Shown piece by piece: positions 33,716 to 44,422 of a stretch of 64,000 nt of DNA. The translations under genes and the position numbers were made by a program. Below the pieces are notes generated by a model. The model made no database searches. It saw only the letters and a program-made list of their open reading frames with translations, and was not told the origin of the DNA. Numbering within the stretch: the first letter of the stretch is position 1; every line of letters starts with the position of its first letter. The stretch lies in contig JAGTJL010000003.1 in the NCBI GenBank assembly GCA_020746875.1, positions 558,001 to 622,000 on the forward strand. The letters run 5' to 3'. Source of the DNA: Rhexocercosporidium sp. MPI-PUGE-AT-0058 (taxonomy: Eukaryota; Ascomycota; Leotiomycetes; Helotiales).

Positions 33716-35380
33716 CTAACCCTCCATTTTTACATCCGCCTTCTCTTCTTCCGTTGGGTTCTTGCCTAGATTTTTCAATAGATAACTCCTCTTGAAGTAC
33801 TCGTTCGGATGTACCAGGGTCTCCAGTTGGTTGGCAGTCCACGTTCCGTCGTCCTTGACCTTCTTAATCTCTTGTTTGTGGACATAGTCGAAGACGCTAT
33901 CACCAATTAGTCCTGTCCCGATCCCATATCCATAAGGGGAGTGGACATACCGATTACAAGCCAAATGATACTTCATCTTCTCCTTATCTTCCTTGACGCC
34001 CCTTAAGACCTCTTGGTCCTTGACTCCCACAGCTTGTAGCAACGAAGTCAAGTTCTCCGGACTGAAATGCCTATACGGACAACCGTGCGCCTCTCCCGGT
34101 CCCGGTGCATGCTCAGTGAGGATCTTCTGGCACGAGAACGGGCTATATCCATTGCCTCTCCTATTCGAATCACCTCCAACATCTCCATACACGTGGCGAA
34201 CATTGTATCTGTACTCCTTGTTGAACACATCGTCTGTGATCTTGCTGAACGAGGAGCGCCAGAAGATCAAGCATTCTTCGAGGTTGAGACCGATACCCTT
34301 GAGGAAGAGAGAGTATTGGAGACGACCGTAGTGCTTGAGATGTGCGTCTCGACGGAGTGATCGGTGGAGGTTTTGCATGCAGAGTGGGAAGGAGGATGAT
34401 AGTGCGTCGACATTTCGGGCTGATATGTCGGCTCCTGAGAGAGCTGTTGTTGAGCTAGAGTAGTTCGCATCTGGGGTGGTGAAGTTATTAGAGAGATGCG
34501 CGAGGATGGGCGTTAGTCGGTCATCTTCATCTAGACGCGGAAGGGCGCGAGAGGTCATCTACTTCAGTTAGGAGATAGCTGGGACCAGAATTTAGGAGAT
34601 CAAACCTCAAGTGCTCTATCCAAACGTGCAGTGAACTCTGCCACTACCATAGACAACTGTTCTCGTCCGGGAACATACGCTTTCCCAGCCTTCAAGAATA
34701 CCCTCCTATTTTCCACCAACTCAGGGACACGCTCCCAGTCAACTTTGAAGTAACTCTCGTCCTCGATTCGCGTTGGATATCCGCCTCCCGCAGCTCTCAA
34801 CTCATCTGAGAATTCTCTCCTCTCATCGTCGCTCACGGTCTCCCAATCCAGATTCAAGCCCTCCACAAAAGATTGCCTCTCCCTCAAATTATCAGCCTGG
34901 AATCGTATCCTGAAGAGCATCGACTCGACGCGTGAGAACCTTCTTCGTAGATCCTCGGTCGATGCAAATGCAAGTCGAAGAATGAAGTGACTGTAATGAT
35001 CTTTCTGCCTCTCAGCTTGGAGAGTCGTGGATCCAGACGTGGACGAGCCGAGTGGGAGGTATTTATCGAGTAGGGGCTTCATGTGCGCTGCTGTTTCGGC
35101 CGTCGATTTGTTCCTGAACGAGCATGCTTCAATTTCTGCCAGAACTACTCCCGTCAGCTCCAGTTCCGAGTGTTACTTTTCGCAACGTACCTCGCAGACG
35201 ATCGATAGCCCATTGTTCGAACTGTTCAAGTGTAATGTCCGCAGTTGGAGGTGTAATGTAGAAATTCAATCGATGCTGGTATTCGAGGTTTTGGTATGTG
35301 GGCGCTGCGAACTGTTTCTTCCTGTGATCTAAACCTGTCCGTCTCTTGGAGTCGATACGGTTGAAGTCTTGTCGGATCAT
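33716..35380 (-). CDS. PRI2: DNA primase large subunit
   Basis: Four exons on the minus strand: 35191-35380, 34606-35135, 33951-34558, 33716-33896 (1509 nt, 502 residues). Introns are 47-55 bp. The start MIRQDFNRIDSKRRTG is the first ATG that gives the family's N-terminus. The N-terminal domain includes YQHRLNFYITPPTADITLEQ and FRNKSTAETAAHMKPLLDKY. The C-terminal iron-sulfur domain carries the four ligand cysteines: Cys300 (FPLCMQNL), Cys383 (FSCQKIL), Cys400 (HGCPYRHF) and Cys441 (HLACNR), with LRRDAHLKHYGRLQYSLFLK between the first two. Pri2 binds the catalytic primase subunit and DNA polymerase alpha and is needed to start RNA primers in replication. All key Cys are present, so a working subunit is expected. 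Confidence 0.95.
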
Positions 35381-35856
35381 GATTGCGGTATTGTTGTTTC
35401 GTGGAATTGTTTGGGTTTTTTTGTTGCAGAGAGTGGTGTTGAGTTCGAGGAGACGCGATGTAGAACGCGGTCTCACGACGCGTGAAAAGTCCCCCACTCA
35501 ACAAAGCACTTTCAGGGGTTGGCTAACCTTTAGCGAGATCCTGGGCTTGAACCCAGAGCTCGGTGAGATTTCTTGTGTTGTCTCTCTCTCGATACTGAAT
35601 GCCCCAAAGCATTTCGCCTTTCACTAAGTATGATTGATGGTCACTGTCTTTTGGAGAACATTCCGACTGCATTTGACTGGATGACGCCTCGATGTTATCC
35701 TAGCAGCTATTCTGAAAATATCAGGTCTACCAACGCACGCCACCCACGACAACCTTCAGTTGCACCACTTGCAGACCAACAGCTAACTTTATCCCAGAAT
35801 GAAAACAATGCAGCTCTCGCTTCAGCTCCAGTCTCCTCTTTGCACAAACTTTTGCC
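35381..35856. other. Intergenic region between the CorA-like 3' end and PRI2
   Basis: About 475 bp. It holds the PRI2 promoter and the 3' UTR of the upstream minus-strand gene. No feature recognised. Confidence 0.4.
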
Positions 35857-37754
35857 TCATACAGCATTCATGCCGTCCGAAACAGCGGCATATCGTTCCT
35901 CTCCATCCTCAGCTTTATCCTCTGCTCCTCTCGACAGGCTACTGCTGCCCATTGAAAAAAAATCCTCTGTCTCGGGATAGAAGGGACTAGGATAAGTCTG
36001 TCCAGTCTCGCACCCTATCATCTCCTCGAGGCTTGAATCATCCGTACGCACGGACCCCTGCGTCCTTCTCATGCAAACTTTCCACGTCACCAAGACGGTC
36101 AATGTGAGTGGGACAGTAATAGCCCAAAAGATCCAGAAATCCGATGATACGCGGACTCGGCGGGAACTTGGGGATTCAGAAGAACCGGGAGTGGAAAAAT
36201 TGAACATAGACATGCTGAACATTGACTGTCTCCTTGTAAGAACCTGACTCAAACCTGAGGAAAAGGGGAGGTACTAACAGCTACAAGCATAGCAGGAAGA
36301 AAGACAATTCCAAGAACTGCAATAGTGGCCATAGACGAGCTGTCTAGTTTGGCCGCTTTGGCAATCCCAACATTCATCCTACTATCGTTCTGCGCAACAA
36401 CCGAGTACATCTATCGAGAATCAGCAACTATCATTTCCTGTTATACTTTCATGCCGTTATTCATACCACAGATACGAGTGCCTGAGCTCTCTTTTGCAAG
36501 CAAAGCACCTGATGTCGTTGACAAGTCGCGAAATTCTGATCGTTCAGCACGCTCTCCTTTAGCTCCTTGGAAATTCTCTCGAAAAATGTCCTCTGCGCCA
36601 GGGGAAAGACATTCTCTTCTCGACAGTGCACTATGCATAGAAGGATGAAGTCTGCCAAACTGGAAGCGAAGTCGAGCTGTCGCTCGAGATATACCAAGCT
36701 AGTGACTAACTTTTGAAAACGTTTGGTAGCATCACGCTGGCGCTCGTAGTCCCAATTCCAAGCATCTGTCTTCTTCCCTCCGCGAGTAATACCGACTCGT
36801 GACTCCTCTAGGAACAGGAGGTGCTCCTGGACACAGAAACCCGAGGTTAGTTTCACTGTTCAGAAAGGCTCGTACGGAAGATAGTTTAAAGCCTTGAGTA
36901 CTGCATCTAGAGACATGACGAGGAGCAAAGGGAAGCTCAACTCACGAATCTCCTTCTATGATCCACGTAAAAAACAATCAGCAAGTCAAGCAGCATCGTA
37001 GGGAGGAACAGCGGATGTTGTCTCTGCTTCGCTCGTCCCTTCAGATACCCCTCCATCTCCCTCTGATCTTCGTCCGACAGACTCTCAATCAAGCCTGTGG
37101 TACTCCTAGTCCTCGCATCCCACGAGACTGCCAGAGACCAGACAGCTTTAGCATCCACGCGTGGTGAGTGAGGGACGCGAATCACAAAGCCTGCTTAATA
37201 CCATCAGCGAATGCTAGTTGATTTGGGATGTATTGTTTAAATTTCGGGGCTGGACTGGCGTACTGAGGTGGGACACCGAGCAGTTCTCGTCAAACGTCGA
37301 ATATTTGGCAAAGTTTCCGGACGCACCGGCATTCACTCTCATGTACGGGTATGCAGAGGAGAGATGCATGATCTTGAGCATCTTCTTGAAAACCTCCTCG
37401 TCGAAAGCAAGGTAGCAAGGTTTGATCTCTCGGGTTTGGTGTTGTTTATGGCGGGTGAATCTGAATTTCTTTCTGTTATCCCCGAAATACTGCTTTGTCT
37501 ACCTGAAAAGGGTAGTGAAGAGGGTCTTACATCAAGTGCAACTCTGCTGGAGGAGCCTCTTGCATCTGATTTGAATTCAACGTTCTTGAGCTTGAGCACG
37601 ATCCAAGCCAGTCAAATACATCATCCACAGAAAGCTTTCTCAGCTCTCCTAACACCTCGCTGGTCGACAGGGCTCTAAATCCAAAGATCTCCCACTGAGC
37701 ATGGAAAGAATCGTCATACTGATGGTACTGCTGGGTATACCAATCCTCGTACAT
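35857..37754 (-). CDS. CorA-like two-helix membrane protein (fungal MIT-type)
   Basis: Seven-exon model on the minus strand: 37656-37754, 37531-37590, 37264-37489, 36946-37190, 36467-36826, 36279-36410, 35857-36225 (1491 nt, 496 residues, one frame). The 3' exons are firm; introns between 37490 and 37655 are less certain. The start MYEDWYTQQYHQYDDSFHAQ and VIRVPHSPRVDAKAVWSLAV are motifs I know from fungal CorA-like proteins. A long helical region follows (QEHLLFLEESRV to LCLQKRAQALVSV), then DSSSMATIAVLGIVFLPAML (TM1) and FWIFWAITVPLTLTVLVTWK (TM2). Where transporters carry Gly-Met-Asn after TM1, this protein has FSMSMFNF, so metal transport is doubtful; fungal members of this type are usually of unknown role. 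The tail after TM2 is acidic and Ser-rich. Confidence 0.75.
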
Positions 37755-39293
37755 CGCTTCGGTCCGAATCTTACCTTCCCAAATTCACAAAACGAAAACA
37801 CGAAAAGCCGAAAAAGTTCCAAATCAACGAGAATCTGGGAGGCGAAGAAAGCTACCTAGTCTTTTGTCTATGAGACCAGCCGGTGCATGTTCTGACAGGA
37901 AAATCGGGGCCGAAAACCCTTCCTATTTGTAGGAGAACGAAAGCAGGCTGAGTTAGCTGCCTTGTGTGCAGCATACTGCTCAGCCTGCTGCAACATACTG
38001 CAAAGCAAAGCAGACTTTCCATTGAAGACCTACCTGATCCGCTTCTTTCTGCACAGCTTACTGAAGTCTTCACCAGGCTCGGGCGATATACATGCAGAGC
38101 TGAGAGCACAACGTATAGCTCATCCACCATACACGTCATACAAATGTAACGTTTTAGCTAGATAAGGCCGAGGATTGGAGTGGTCGTTTGTTTTATTCTA
38201 TTCTATTCAATTATACATGACTTTTAGCAATATTCGCCGTGGAGATTTCAACGCTGACCTGGAACAGAAGTCAAATCCGAGCCGACAGGAAAGTTGCAGG
38301 TGATAGAGCTAGACAATCTATCCATGATCCTGAGCGTACAGTACAGTATACATAGTGCAATCCTCTTCTTTCTGCTTGGAACAGCTGGTCTGGATCTGTC
38401 GGTATGCAAGAGATCAAATTACTCGCAAATACGACTCCGCTCGCTTGGTTACATGCTGTATACCGCATGCATACAGCAACTCACTCACTCGACTGTCTTC
38501 CTTCCGGCCTACATTTCCTAATAGAAATACAATACAATACCAACACATATAAGCAATTATCAAATCTTAATCTTCGACTAGTGCAACTCGTACACAAGCC
38601 TCACACCTACCCCCTTGAACCTCGCTTAGACACCTCCATCCCGCCCTTACGCCGTGTCTCTCAAGAGGAAAGCAGAGCAGACTCTAATTTTGGGGGCTGA
38701 AAGCCCTCGACATGCAACAAACTCCCCAGTACAGCAATCCAACCCAATAACCCTTACCGATTAATCTACATCCCGGATGTCGATCATCCTCTACACGATA
38801 TCTTATCCTACCGCTTATCTCGCACTTCACTGCATCTCGCTCGAAGAAAGAAAGTGTTGCGTGTGGGTGGATCTCTAGGGAGGTGGTACGTGAGGTAGGC
38901 AATTTGGATAATTCTGCGGCGCTACTCTGTACCTGCAGGCGGGTGTTATTGCATGTGTTCATGGCATCGTTTGATATGCACATAAGGTAAGGCAAATGGG
39001 GCGTTTATCTTGGACGCGTGTGGTTGGTGGATAAATGGCTTTCCTGGGCTGAAGGCTTTGTATTGAAGTGGCGAGTTTAGTTCGGGTAGTACTCACCTCC
39101 ATGTCCTTGAATTTGCTCACTATATTGAGTCGACTCATCAGAATCCATCTCAGAGTGCTGATCGCAACAAGAACATTCATTGGGTCACAAAGTCAAGCAT
39201 TCGAGTTCACTTCCGTAGAGTAGAAACAAAAACAGCATTTCGTCATTTTTGGTACGCGAAACACAAAATCAACAAACAAAGCTGGCTGGCTCG
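37755..39293. other. Intergenic region between the CorA-like gene and acrB
   Basis: About 1.5 kb, with small GTACAGTACAGTATAC and AATACAATACAATACC repeats near 38335 and 38526. No ORF here has familiar composition. Confidence 0.4.
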
Positions 39294-42146
39294 CTACCAA
39301 TTCGACGTTCTGAGATTGGTCACAGTAGGACTCTTCGGATCAGACACACTACCAGAACCGCTCCCACTACCGCTGGCACTGGCACTGCTTCCCTGCCGCT
39401 CCTCCCTAGCATCAACCCAATCCGTGTGATTTCTCGCACTTGGGTAGAAGGCACTGGATCCGCCCGGGCCATCGCTACTAGACTGTGTGAAGCCCGAGAC
39501 GTCGCTTAGCATGCTAGATGGGCGGCCTCCTCGAGAGCGTGTCCCGTGAGGAGAGTTCGATGGTCCCGCTGTGATTGTCATGTCCGAGTGGGGCGTGCCA
39601 GAAGAGTAGAGACCTGATGATGTAGAAGGATTCCATGGATAAGCACCAGCGTTCATACCAGTATTGTCAGGAATTACATCAGGAGGAAATCCAGCGACAT
39701 TCTGAGTGCTAGCATTCGGACTGTGATTTGACTGGTACATAGCCTGCTGGTGCTGGAGTTGCTGGAGGGTGTCTATTGCACTCTGAAGTGCGTGGAGCGC
39801 GGTGTTTCCATCTTGAATTTGGAGATTGATGTTCTGGTCACGATTCGTGTAGAACTCGCGAATTGTCGCTCGGTTCAACCTCTTAGCCTCTCGCTCACGT
39901 TCCTTCCTCTGAGCTTCATCCAGACCCTTTGCGTTCGCATCTATCAAGCCTGCATGGGTGGTGTTAAGAGAAGTGAGACGAGCCTCCTTACTGGAACTCT
40001 TGCTCTGAAGGTTAGCCAATTCGGTCTTGCGCGCCTCAACCTCGCGTTCTGCAGCTTGCTTGGCAGTATGGAAGTCGGAACGAGCTAACTTGTGTTTATC
40101 CCGCTGCGACTGGATCTCCGCCTTTGCAGACGAATAAAAAGCGGTGTCATCGGTCGGAGCTGCTAAAAAGCTTTCAATCTCAGAATCAATCTCCCGCGTC
40201 CTTTCCTCTGCTTGTGCCCGGTTCATATTGCTCTGGAAAGTCTTTTGTCTCTGCTTCTCGTCATTCGGACCGGTCGAGCTGAGAGCAGCAGCGAGCCTTT
40301 CGATCTCCTTGCGTATCAAGCCAAGCTTTGACTTTTGATCTCTGCGATTTGCCTTCAAGGTCCTTCTCTCTTCTTGCAGCTTGAGCTCCTGGGTTCCGAT
40401 CGACGTTCTGAGTGTTGACGTCGGCGATCCAGGACGAGCAGAGATGTGCGGACCAGGTGACAGGCCAATTGAGAGATCAGTGGTGGAGGATTGCAGAGTC
40501 CGAACGCTGGTAGAAAATATGAGCGAGTGATCCAAGGTGCTGTGAAAGTCGCATTGATAGCTAGAAGTGGGAGCAAGTCCTACTATCACTCCAGACCAAC
40601 GGATGTGCTCTCCCGGTGTTTGCTCAGAATCAGCGGTGGAGTTGATGCGAGTCGGTTGCCATGTGGTGTGGTTGACTTTGACATAGAAAGGCTTGGACTT
40701 GTCTACTCCAGAAGAATTCAAACCCGTGCTCTGCTCGTTGCCACCTGGTGCTTTGTGAACAGGAAAGAAGCTGGTGCTGAAAGAAACCTCGTCAGAACCA
40801 ATGGAGGTTATCCATATACGATCTGCTTCAGAATTGAAAGGTGCATTTCCCAAATCATTTGCCCCCGTTGCGTTTGTGCCAGCGGACTCAGATGCTGTGT
40901 GTGATGTTTCGTACTCTTTAACCATGACGATTTTGGTGCTTGCCAAAGCCGCCCATAATGGTTGTCGAATGCGGACTTGCGCGCTTTGCTTCTTCTTTTT
41001 TTTGAAAGTAGCAGCTGGAATTCCAGCCACTGCAGAAGCTGAAGAATCGTTCTCCTGTGTCTGCGTAGTTGTTGTTGAATCGCTACCGGCATCCAGTGCT
41101 TTCCCAGCCTCTGGATCGCCTATTGATGCTGAATTGTCTCGTTTTTCCCTCCTAACATACCAATCTCGAATATACCGCACCACCCCCTGTGTAAGAATAT
41201 GTATCGCTAAAATGCTTCGAATCAACCCATGCCTCTTGCTGTTGTTGCCAGCGCGCGGTTCTAGCGGATCGTCAGGATCTGGCGAGGCAAGAAACCCGTT
41301 CCAGGCAATGATAGCTCGTAGACCGGAGTGTTGAATCGTATTTCCACGAAAGTAATGCGACACCCCAATAACACTAAAACACCATAACACATTTTTCATT
41401 CCCGCTCCTTTCCCACTGGTACCACCCCCTAGCGTCAAAGCTATCACAGTTTGCGCCAAGTCCAACGCAATATCCTGAAGCGGACTCCATAAGAACAACC
41501 ACACCATCAAAACAATCACATCTATCAGGAAGATCGTCCCCACGGATGGTGTACCCAAAGTCCCCTGAAGGATATCCGTAAAGCTCAATCCAGAGGTAGC
41601 TGCGGTCGAGGGAGGAACGAATGTCAACGTAGCAAAGAGGAGGTGGATGATCGAGAGAAAGGTAGGTGGGATTTGGAGGAGGACAATGAGAATTGCGAGA
41701 GTGTCCCATAGCGGGCAGGACCACAGAACGGTGAGGGCGAAAGACAGAGTATCATGGTGAACAGCAGGATTTTTGGCAGCATTGACATTGATCTGGCGGT
41801 GTTCAAGAGAGACGGGGGTCCCGGACGCGTTTTGGTAGACATCGGACGCCGAGTCAGAAGAGGCATCCACAGATGCTTTTCTGGAGATCTCGGCTACCGT
41901 CTTGTTCTCTGCCATATTTTCGCCAGGTACTGGGCGGCGCGCATGTCCATTCGAGGGAGGAGGGGTTCCAGGCAAAGGCGGTGTCGAGGAGTTGCTCTCA
42001 GTAGATTTCGCATGACCGTTGAGTTGACCATTACTCTTCTGCTTCTGCACTCTCTTCCCGGGGCCTACAAGACCATTCTCATGCCGAGTATCCCGTTGAT
42101 TCGCAGCGCCTGGCTGTCGCTTGCTTGTGGCCGCTCCACGAGGCAT
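39294..42146 (-). CDS. acrB: Ubiquitination network signalling protein AcrB-like
   Basis: A single uninterrupted exon of 950 codons on the minus strand. Residues 1-125 are polar and Pro/Ser/Asn-rich (MPRGAATSKRQPGAANQRDT). Three or so membrane segments follow: LSFALTVLWSCPLWDTLAIL, FLSIIHLLFATLTFVPP and GTIFLIDVIVLMVWLFLW. A middle domain at about 400-570 is soluble and beta-rich (KPFYVKVNHTTWQP, HIRWSGVIVGLAPTSSYQC). A long Lys/Arg/Glu coiled coil spans about 590-770 (ELKLQEERRTLKANRRDQKS onward). The tail ends in low-complexity Ser/Gly repeats. This membrane-plus-coiled-coil layout is that of Aspergillus AcrB, linked genetically to acriflavine resistance and the CreB/CreD deubiquitination network. 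The assignment rests on recalled layout, not on a search. Confidence 0.8.
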   Translation of the reverse strand: MPRGAATSKRQPGAANQRDTRHENGLVGPGKRVQKQKSNGQLNGHAKSTESNSSTPPLPGTPPPSNGHARRPVPGENMAENKTVAEISRKASVDASSDSASDVYQNASGTPVSLEHRQINVNAAKNPAVHHDTLSFALTVLWSCPLWDTLAILIVLLQIPPTFLSIIHLLFATLTFVPPSTAATSGLSFTDILQGTLGTPSVGTIFLIDVIVLMVWLFLWSPLQDIALDLAQTVIALTLGGGTSGKGAGMKNVLWCFSVIGVSHYFRGNTIQHSGLRAIIAWNGFLASPDPDDPLEPRAGNNSKRHGLIRSILAIHILTQGVVRYIRDWYVRREKRDNSASIGDPEAGKALDAGSDSTTTTQTQENDSSASAVAGIPAATFKKKKKQSAQVRIRQPLWAALASTKIVMVKEYETSHTASESAGTNATGANDLGNAPFNSEADRIWITSIGSDEVSFSTSFFPVHKAPGGNEQSTGLNSSGVDKSKPFYVKVNHTTWQPTRINSTADSEQTPGEHIRWSGVIVGLAPTSSYQCDFHSTLDHSLIFSTSVRTLQSSTTDLSIGLSPGPHISARPGSPTSTLRTSIGTQELKLQEERRTLKANRRDQKSKLGLIRKEIERLAAALSSTGPNDEKQRQKTFQSNMNRAQAEERTREIDSEIESFLAAPTDDTAFYSSAKAEIQSQRDKHKLARSDFHTAKQAAEREVEARKTELANLQSKSSSKEARLTSLNTTHAGLIDANAKGLDEAQRKEREREAKRLNRATIREFYTNRDQNINLQIQDGNTALHALQSAIDTLQQLQHQQAMYQSNHSPNASTQNVAGFPPDVIPDNTGMNAGAYPWNPSTSSGLYSSGTPHSDMTITAGPSNSPHGTRSRGGRPSSMLSDVSGFTQSSSDGPGGSSAFYPSARNHTDWVDAREERQGSSASASGSGSGSGSVSDPKSPTVTNLRTSNW

Positions 42147-42370
42147 GCGACTATGCTGACCCAGAGGGACGTCCGAGTCAGCGGAAGGAAGCTGCTGATG
42201 GGACCCTCAGCGATCGAGCAGTCAATCCTCCCCTATTGGTAGCTCCAAGAGAGAGGGAAAATCGGGGTGTTTACAATGGTGGCGAAGGGTCGTAAGGTCC
42301 TCATCCGGGTTAATTGCTGTCGAGCCGTGGAGGGGAAAGTTTTCGTTGTGGGTGTAGAGTGGTAGTTGCC

Positions 42371-42393
42371 GTGGTCGTGGTCGTGGTCGTGGT
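42371..42393. repeat. Hexanucleotide array (GTGGTC)3-4
   Basis: Three full GTGGTC units plus GTGGT, read directly, upstream of acrB. Confidence 0.9.
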
Positions 42394-42641
42394 GGTAAGG
42401 ATTGAGGAAGGTTGGAAGAGAAGGCTTGGAAGTTGAAGTCGAAGCAGAAGCAGCGGTGCTTGTTTTGGCCGCTAGTCTGACGAGTTGCCGTAGTTGTACC
42501 GCAGAAAATACGGTAGACGAGGACGAGAACGAGGACGAGGGTGAAAGGGGAGGCAAAGGCAAAGGCAGAGGCGAAGAGGAGCCGCGGCTTACTTAATTAA
42601 TACCAGGACTGGTGGATGGCTGATGGTGAAAACAAGACTTC

Positions 42642-42708
42642 ACTTGACTTGACTTGACTTCTCTTAACCTCTCTGTGACTAGTACTAGTACTACTACTAC
42701 TACTACTA
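42642..42708. repeat. (ACTTG)n array followed by an (ACT)n tract
   Basis: (ACTTG)3 plus ACTT at 42642-42660, then AGTACTAGTACTACTACTACTACTAC at about 42681-42708. Both are read directly; they lie about 0.5 kb upstream of acrB. Confidence 0.9.
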
Positions 42709-44068
42709 ACTACTAAATACTACTATTACTTGACTCCTTGACTACCTACACTACATGCCGGTACCTAGGCTCGGCCTGGGGATGGGGCCACCGCTTTACT
42801 TCCTCAACCTTACTCTCTTGGGCAAAGGCAGGGCAAGGCAAGACGACAGAACCAAAGAAAAACCAAAATGGTCCGTCTCTGCTTTTACAAGTACTGTCTA
42901 TCACTCCCAGTTTTCTCGTTCCCTTTCTCGGCCGGTGGAAAAGTCGGATTACCCTGTCACGGCCGCCGTCTGGCCCCATCTTTGCTCCCCTCCAGGCCGA
43001 CTGCCATAACTTTACTCCTCTCCTCTTCTCCACCCAAGCCTCCCGCCGCCCCGATCAAGGCTTTTCCTCTGAGATTGGAGAGATTGGATGCGAGCATGCA
43101 GATGATGCAGATGCAGATGCTCACCGTACAGCGCACGTCCAATCCAGCCATGGAGAATCATGCACGGCAGACCAGTACCGCAGCCCTGTCCTGCGCCCAG
43201 TGAGAAACCCTGGCATGAAGGGCAAGGGCAACAAAAGAGCATGATCATACGAGCAAGCGGCCATATCAGAGCTCGCACACTGCTTTCGTCTTCTGAAATA
43301 ATAACCAAGGCAGGGTATGGCAGCGCAGGACGAAGCCATGAAGCCCTAGTATCTCTGTGTCACAAACAGGAGCGAACAGGAATGCTTCGTCGGCTCTCTT
43401 CAACCAAAGATCTACATCATTTTTAAGAAACCGTTTCTCAACCAGCTCTTGAAAATGGGTAGTAAATCAGGAAACTCTTACCCTAAATTAATTTTCCCTC
43501 CCTACCTCCTACAAGCCGAGCCCCTCGTTGAAACTAAACTTCTTTAAAGAACAATGCACCAGTCTTCCGAGTTCAAACATAGCTGGCTACTGCACGAGTG
43601 ACAGATTTTACCCTCTTCAGAACATCCAGTCCAATCAGAGTGCGAGACGCATGAGTCAAGTATGTAGAGTAAAATCTTTTGACAAGAGTTGCTTAGATGA
43701 CAGGGCTTCGAAGGTGGGACGTGAAAAAAAAATTGCCACTAGGATCTGTCTGTCAAGAGTGGAGGCGAGCCATCGGCAGTACTGTATTGTCATTTGTACG
43801 AAATCCTCAAAAGACAATTCGAATCGACTCGTCCGGAGATCTTCCTCTTCAGTTCGTCATCTCCGATACCGTTATCAAACCTTATTCATATCAAGCTTGA
43901 ATACCAACCTCAACTCGTTTCCTTCCGGCTAAATATCCCTTCAAGAGATCATGAGCTCATGCTTATGATACGGCATATGAACAGCTCTCATCTCTACCGT
44001 TGAAAGCTTCAACTGGATCATCACCTCATATTCGTCAAAACCGCATTACTTACTTTCGTACATCAATT

Positions 44069-44422
44069 CTAGCGTCCCAACCCCTCCTGCTCCCCCTCCT
44101 CATCCTCCACATGATCACATCCTTTATCTCCTTCCACTAAGACAGCAGCACGCAATAACCTTAAAGCCAATGCATCGTCGATCCTCGTGTTAATCTCCTC
44201 ATCCATCAAAGATAAGCACTGCGACTTAACTGCAGTAAGTTGCATCTGCATTCGCATCTGCATGTGCAGATTGCAGACCTCCAATGAACGACAAACGCGG
44301 AGGCTGGCTTCACGAAAAACCTCGGCGAATAGAGCCCTACCTAAAGGCACCTGTAAGCGAACTCTAACACAATCTCGATGCAGTATTCCGTACAGCAGAC
44401 CATTTAGTCTACTCGCCGGCAC
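44069..44422 (-). CDS. Uncertain ORF, possible C-terminal exon
   Basis: The minus-strand frame 44422-44069 (117 codons) has coding-like content: VPLGRALFAEVFREASLRVC, a Met/Gln-rich helix (HMQMRMQMQL), EEINTRIDDALALRLLRAAV, and an acidic tail ending EEGEQEGLGR. It opens with GTG, not ATG. A CTTTTTCAAG acceptor sits just upstream, so it may be a last exon, but I found no matching first exon. Function unknown. Confidence 0.3.
   Translation of the reverse strand: MPASRLNGLLYGILHRDCVRVRLQVPLGRALFAEVFREASLRVCRSLEVCNLHMQMRMQMQLTAVKSQCLSLMDEEINTRIDDALALRLLRAAVLVEGDKGCDHVEDEEGEQEGLGR

Larger units (their letters stand above)
42147..44068. other. acrB upstream region with several simple repeats
   Basis: About 1.9 kb. 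It holds a (GTGGTC)n array at 42371-42393, (ACTTG)n at 42642-42660 and ACT/TAC trinucleotides at about 42690-42708. A pyrimidine-rich stretch is followed by GATGCAGATGCAGATGC near 43100. ORFs here overlap on both strands and look like products of biased composition. Confidence 0.45.

Noticed and set aside
42738..43244. 168-codon plus-strand ORF upstream of acrB
   Set aside because: Four overlapping ORFs on both strands share this region, none has a familiar motif, and the content follows C/T-rich leader sequence.
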